A stretch of 10,166 nucleotides of DNA from Euperipatoides rowelli (lineage: Eukaryota; Onychophora; Udeonychophora; Euonychophora; Peripatopsidae), in NCBI GenBank assembly GCA_003024985.2, contig PXIH01S0013664.1. The stretch is one strand, 5' to 3'. The stretch's first letter is position 1; every line of letters starts with the position of its first letter. The translations under genes and the position numbers were made by a program. The notes under the pieces are model-generated. The model made no database searches. It worked only from the letters and a program-made list of their open reading frames with translations, and had not been told where the DNA came from. This document shows positions 6,391 to 10,166 of this stretch, piece by piece.

Positions 6391-7217
6391 GTATACTGTA
6401 TCCAAAGTTTCAAGAAATGTTCATAATTTAAATAAAAAACATTTAAACCTCACAACACAAACAGAAACAAAGCACAATTTACAGAGTTTAAAAAAAATAA
6501 AACCCTTGTCTAAAGCTAAATTAAAATAAGAACCAAATGAGTACCATGCTTTGTTTATAATTAAAGTAAAGATATTACAATTCATGGAAACAATACATTA
6601 ATTGAAAGCACTGAAACAATAAATACACCTTTCTTAGTACTAAATCCTATTAGAAAATAAACAAAGGCAAATATTTCTTTTGTTTTTGGGGGGAGGAGGT
6701 ATGTCCTCTAATAAACCTTTATTCATTGAATAAACAAAAAGTTACAAACCATAGTTTCCAAATCTCCAAACTTTGAGACTGGAAAAACATTGAAATATAA
6801 TAAAAAAAATTAAACATCAGATAAAACTCACAAAGTTACCTGGACTTCGCCCAAAGAGTCCCAAAGTTCAGCAAATAAAAATAAAAAAAGGAACAAAAAA
6901 TCTAAATTAAAAAAATCCCAGATTTGCCAAGCCAAAATGACAGAAAATAAAAAAATAACTGCAAAAGTCAACTTTGTCACAGCAAATCAGGTACAAATTA
7001 AAGTCCATATACAATAAATATCTCAAGAAGATATTGAAGAATTGAAGAACTTCTGAATTTAACCACTTCTTATTGAATAATATGTCAGGCAGCAACAAGC
7101 AATCCTTCTTAACCAGTTCAGAAAACTGTAGCTGCAAATATGGAAACGGCCTCATTGAATTGGACTGCTATCTGGTGGGGCTTTTTTAAACTACTAAACC
7201 AAACTTTAATACTGTTT
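6391..7217. other. AT-rich, A-rich stretch without a supportable gene
   Basis: No recognisable gene. Short plus-strand pieces at 6937-7060 read like eroded coding sequence (for example QEDIEELKNF) but are broken by stops and frame changes. They could be the far upstream part of the pseudogene that follows. A G-run (6687-6692) and the right copy of the 65-bp repeat (6620-6685) are the only other landmarks. Confidence 0.4.
6620..6685 (+). repeat. Diverged ~65-bp direct repeat, right copy
   Basis: Partner of 4925-4990; the best-kept core is tagaaaataaac followed by caaatattt. The pair may be two copies of one older element into which, or beside which, the hAT-like element moved. Confidence 0.5.
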
Positions 7218-7930
7218 GTAGGCAAAGGGATGTAAACACACTTATACCTCTTTGGCTCCAAGCTCTTTTATAAACCATGTTAGCTGATTATTGCAATTCT
7301 TAATGGAATGTGACCAAGACATTGGTCTTTTTGAGAAATCAAAGAAACACCAGCAATAGGTTTTAGTGACAAATGACTGGGTCAATGTAGTAGCAAAACA
7401 AGCCATAATTTTACTGTTGTGTGGATGAATACTGATCAGTTTGTTTCTATTGAATGTATGAATAATTTTCCAAAGACAATATTACAGGGATTTGTAACAT
7501 TTAATGGTTCCACCTGGCAAAGGAACATCCCTATACTCTATACTACAAACACTCCCCCAATGAAGAGCTAGACTTTTCAACAATTGACCTTAAAAGACAA
7601 GAAAAGGACATCCATCCTCAACTGCTGTTTTTAAACCACTTTATGAGACAGCCCCAGCTATAAAAACTACTAAGTACTAAAACTTTCAGCAGTTACTGGA
7701 ATTTTTTGCCCCCTATCCATCATCAGTTCTACAAGAATTTGAAGCATGGCAACAACAAAATGTATGCAACTAACATAGATACACCTGCAGTTAATGAAAT
7801 GGCAAGTGCAGAATATCATGATAAAAATGCATCATGTGATGAGATTGCTATAGACAATGTGTGGGAATCAGATAATTAAATTAATATTAATACTTATCTA
7901 TGCATACTTTTATAATTTGATATTTTGAAT
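7218..7930 (+). repeat. ~710-bp duplicated block, left copy, ending at an N
   Basis: This aligns throughout with 7932-8630 at roughly 90% identity with small indels. It has one extra ~18-bp segment (about 7549-7566) that the right copy lacks. Its last bases (gatattttgaat) abut the N at 7931, and the equivalent point in the other copy is at about 8617-8628. Either a true tandem duplication or two haplotype contigs joined end to end would give this. Confidence 0.9.
7277..7879 (+). pseudogene. Decayed gene of unknown function, copy A
   Basis: An ATG at 7277 opens a frame beginning M-L-A-D-Y-C-N-S. It is soon broken by a one-base deletion compared with copy B, and further shifts and stops follow. 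An ~18-bp insertion lies in the middle. The C-terminal part is better preserved here than in copy B: QLLEFLPPIHHQFYKNLK is followed by a polar tail ending in NVWESDN and TAA 7877-7879. The predicted intact protein would be roughly 190 residues. The L-x-x-L-P-P-I-H-H-x-F-Y-K-N-L ending reminds me of poorly characterised, multicopy proteins in insect genomes, but I cannot name the family. No catalytic motif is evident. Confidence 0.5.
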
Positions 7931-7931
7931 N

Positions 7932-8630
7932 GAGGTAAAGGGATGTAAATGCACTTATACCTCTTTGGCTCCAAGCTCTTTTATAAACCATGTTAGCTGA
8001 TTATTGCAATTCTTACATGGAATGCAACCAAATCTTTGGTCTTAATGAGAAATCAAAGAAACACCAGCAATATGTTTTTGTGCCAAATGACTGGGTCAAT
8101 GTAGTAGCAAATACAAGCCATAATTTTACTGTTGTGCAGATGGATACTGATCAGTTTGTTTAAATTGAATGTATGAATAAATTTGTCAAAGACAATATTA
8201 CAGGGATTCGTAACATTCAATGGTTCCACTTGGCAAGGGAACATCCCTATACTCTGTACTACAAGCTAGACTTTTCAACAATTGACTTTAAAAAGACAAG
8301 AAAAGGATGTCCATCCTCAACTGCTTGTTTAAACCACTTTATGAGACACCCCCAGCCATAAAAACTACTAAGTACAAAAACCTTCAGCAGTTAGTTTTTG
8401 CCCCCTATCCATCATCAGTTCTACAAGAATTTGAAGGGCAACAACAAAATGTCTGCAGCTAACATAGATACACCTGCAGTTAATGAAATGTCAAGTGCAG
8501 AATATCATGATAAAAATGCATCATGTGATGAAATTTCTAGACAATGTGTGGGATTTAGATGATTAAATTAATATTAATACATATCAATGCATACTTTTAT
8601 ACATTGATATTTTGAATACTAATAATTCTG
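7932..8630 (+). repeat. ~710-bp duplicated block, right copy, starting at an N
   Basis: It starts directly after the N with gaggtaaagggatgtaaa, the equivalent of 7218-7236 in the left copy. The sequence continues past 8630 into unique DNA, whereas the left copy stops at the N. Confidence 0.9.
7990..8566 (+). pseudogene. Decayed gene of unknown function, copy B
   Basis: An ATG at 7990 opens the same frame as copy A, and here the first half is the better one. It includes EKSKKHQQYVFVPNDWVNVV, a TAA at about residue 57, then an open run with MNKFVKDNITGI, IQWFHLAREHPYTLYYKLDF and RKGCPSSTACLNHF. A stop follows RHPQP. The C-terminal block with P-I-H-H-Q-F-Y-K-N-L is in another frame, ending near TAA 8564-8566. 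Comparing the copies shows that neither is functional as sequenced, although lesions mostly differ between them. This is consistent with two independent decaying copies, two alleles or sequence error. Function is unknown; a multicopy transposon-derived protein is my best guess. Confidence 0.5.
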
Positions 8631-9000
8631 CAATAAAAATGATTTAAAACTAATAAAATGTATTTTTAAATTGATGAAATACCTAATATGATTAAGCATC
8701 AAAGGGGTGGAAGTGATATATTTGGTGGCAAAAGGGTATAATTGCAAATAGTCAAGTTTTTAAAAGTGTCTAGGCAGAAATTATTTGAATAAATTATTTT
8801 GTATTGTGGGTATAGACACGAAACATCCTTACAGAAGCATGGTCACTGTAAAAAAAATCTCTGTTTTCCCTGGATTTTTAAGTTTTAAACTAATTTTAAG
8901 GCTTGTTTTCTCAAAAGTATAAATTTGTAACTTACACCCCTTTGCTTTTGATCGCCTCATTTGTAAAAACCTAGCCACTAGTAATTCGGAAGAAAAAATC
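8567..9000. other. AT-rich stretch with scattered AAAGGGGTG motifs
   Basis: No gene. It holds caaaggggtggaagt near 8700, ggcaaaagggtataattgc near 8728, and caaaggggtgtaagt on the minus strand near 8931-8945. All resemble the opening of the duplicated block (ggcaaagggatgtaaa at 7221). They may be eroded fragments of the same element family. Confidence 0.4.
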
Positions 9001-9050
9001 ATACAGGTTCAGATAGAAATAAAACTCTTTGAAGTGTTGATAGTAGGGAC

Positions 9051-9082
9051 GTAAAAGTCTTCTCATGGGTGAAGACTTTTAC
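9051..9082. repeat. Perfect 12-bp stem hairpin with 8-nt loop
   Basis: gtaaaagtcttc pairs perfectly with gaagacttttac around an 8-nt loop. It lies downstream (on the minus strand) of the RT pseudogene, where a retrotransposon 3' region would be. It could be a 3'-end structure, but no other 3'-end hallmark such as a poly-A tract is evident beside it. Confidence 0.75.
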
Positions 9083-9259
9083 ATAATCCTGATCCAGTAA
9101 GACAACACATAAATCTATGTGATAACCAGGTCTTAAAAATTTGTACTCAAAGCTCTCAAAAATGGGCGGTCTTCATTATATGGTGGTGGAGTTTTGGTGG
9201 TTTGACCTCCTGGACTATATTCAAGTGTTGCACATAGTGATAAATGACAAAAAATGATT

Positions 9260-10166
9260 TGTTCATGTAATCTTGAAAAGGCGCTCAATGTCATGCAGTC
9301 CCAATTGTCCGTTCCTCACTGCCAAGCAAATGTGTCTTAATGAACATGGGCACCAAATTTGAGTGCCAAAAGATGTGATGTGTTAAATAATATAATTGAC
9401 TTACAAAACTCTTATTTTGAATACCACATGTGGGATGTAGTAGTACAAAGAAGTGAACAAATAAGTGTTGTTAATTTTCATGCATGTTAATAAGGACAGA
9501 GCCTTTCCCTTAAGCACCATGACTGCCTGATGAAACCTTAATAAAATTTGATCTTGGATGATTAGATTTACATTTGATGTTGATCCAACAAAGGGAAAAA
9601 TTATCCCTAAGAAGTTTACTGGCATATCCACATTGTAAAGATTATCTACTTGGTTGGAATATGGATACCAAACATGGGTCTTCTCCACATTAAATATGGA
9701 ACCGGTGCTTTGTGGAAATTCATCATGTAACTGGAAAACTCTGAAAATGTGTTCCCTACTATTAAGAAAAAGGTCAGAATGTCTACGTACACTAAAACAG
9801 TGACATTCAAATTTAAGCATGATACCCAGATTCCAGGTTGCTCAGCCTAACAAAAAGACTATACAGCAAATAAGTTGGTACTCAGGGGTGAACCCTGAGT
9901 AACTCCCATCTTTACAGGAAATTAAAAATACTAACTACCACAATATTTAATTGACACAATCTTGTTGAAAAAGTAGCTTTGACAATGACGAGCAACCAAA
10001 ATAGTGAATTATCCTGGAGGCTAAATAATGGTGTGCCACATAGTTAAAGGCTTTCCTTATAACTAAAATATCTAAGTTTTTCGATATTAAACAACTATCC
10101 ACAATTTGACAGATCTATCTTTAGAGATATGGAAGATATTACTCACAAACAAACATACAAATTCTT
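9260..10166 (-). pseudogene. Non-LTR retrotransposon reverse transcriptase, frameshifted, 5' end outside the window
   Basis: Reading the minus strand from the right edge gives RT blocks in canonical order but in shifting frames. Motif A (LDI-x-x-x-x-KAFNYV, then HHYL) lies at about 10019-10075, in a segment open to 9947. Motif B (GVTQGSPLST) lies in 9859-9912. A motif C remnant (VYVDILTFF, second catalytic Asp replaced or shifted) lies at 9751-9792. The longest open piece (9401-9820, 139 codons) holds TGSIFNVEKT, then VNFLGIIF and LKGKALSLLT, the usual order after the palm. A further block (QLGLHDIERLF) is in another frame at 9269-9322. The parent enzyme copies element RNA into DNA at the target site. 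This copy is dead: there are several frameshifts, stops and a damaged active site. Clade is unresolved. Confidence 0.8.

Noticed and set aside
5445-6431. Five overlapping long open frames (up to 174 codons) across the minisatellite
   Set aside because: They are read-throughs of a 19-bp unit without stops. All three plus frames are open, and the proteins show a 19-residue period with no domain.
2760-6700. Shared TTTTTGGGGG-AGGAGG strings at 2760 and 6684 as a repeat family
   Set aside because: The similarity is only about 18 bp of low-complexity sequence and the flanks do not align.
6907-7155. 82-codon minus-strand frame
   Set aside because: Antisense to A-rich DNA, hence rich in F, L and Y. 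It resembles a membrane protein only because of base composition.
8053-8244. 63-codon minus-strand frame
   Set aside because: Shadow of the better-supported plus-strand pseudogene copy B.

Overview
The window looks like AT-rich repetitive eukaryotic nuclear DNA, most plausibly from an arthropod and probably an insect. The reasons are non-LTR retrotransposon reverse transcriptase relics, a hAT-type element, MITE-like inverted-repeat elements, a long minisatellite and the absence of any intact long reading frame or bacterial-style gene. The taxon is an inference from transposon content and base composition, not from a recognised host gene. I see no intact host gene, rRNA, tRNA or CRISPR array.

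Layout. Positions 1-527 and 2018-2640 are two diverged direct copies of one repeat unit. Each copy carries the same decayed coding tail on the plus strand. Copy 1 appears to be split by a ~0.9 kb insertion (528-1435) flanked by a perfect 14-bp direct repeat. At its right end, copy 2 runs into a minus-strand retrotransposon RT fragment (2530-2737). Positions 3207-3776 are bracketed by a perfect 40-bp inverted repeat, with a third, decayed copy of the core inside. Positions 4176-4523 form a MITE with 32-bp terminal inverted repeats. Its interior contains an exact 91-bp duplication across a single N, probably an assembly join.

The most distinctive object is at 5078-6390: a nonautonomous hAT-like element with degenerate hAT-style ends and 6-of-8 matching 8-bp flanking duplications. 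About 1,017 bp of it is a head-to-tail 19-bp minisatellite whose unit resembles the GGGTGTC motifs at the element's own left end. Positions 7218-7930 and 7932-8630 are two ~90% identical copies of a decayed gene of unknown function, again joined by a single N. From about 9260 to the right edge is a frameshifted non-LTR reverse transcriptase on the minus strand. RT motifs A, B and C, the region after the palm and a C-terminal segment can be read in the correct order.

The window is a graveyard of mobile elements rather than a set of cooperating genes. All three N characters (4427, 6364, 7931) fall at repeat joins, so local copy numbers should be treated with suspicion until raw reads are checked.
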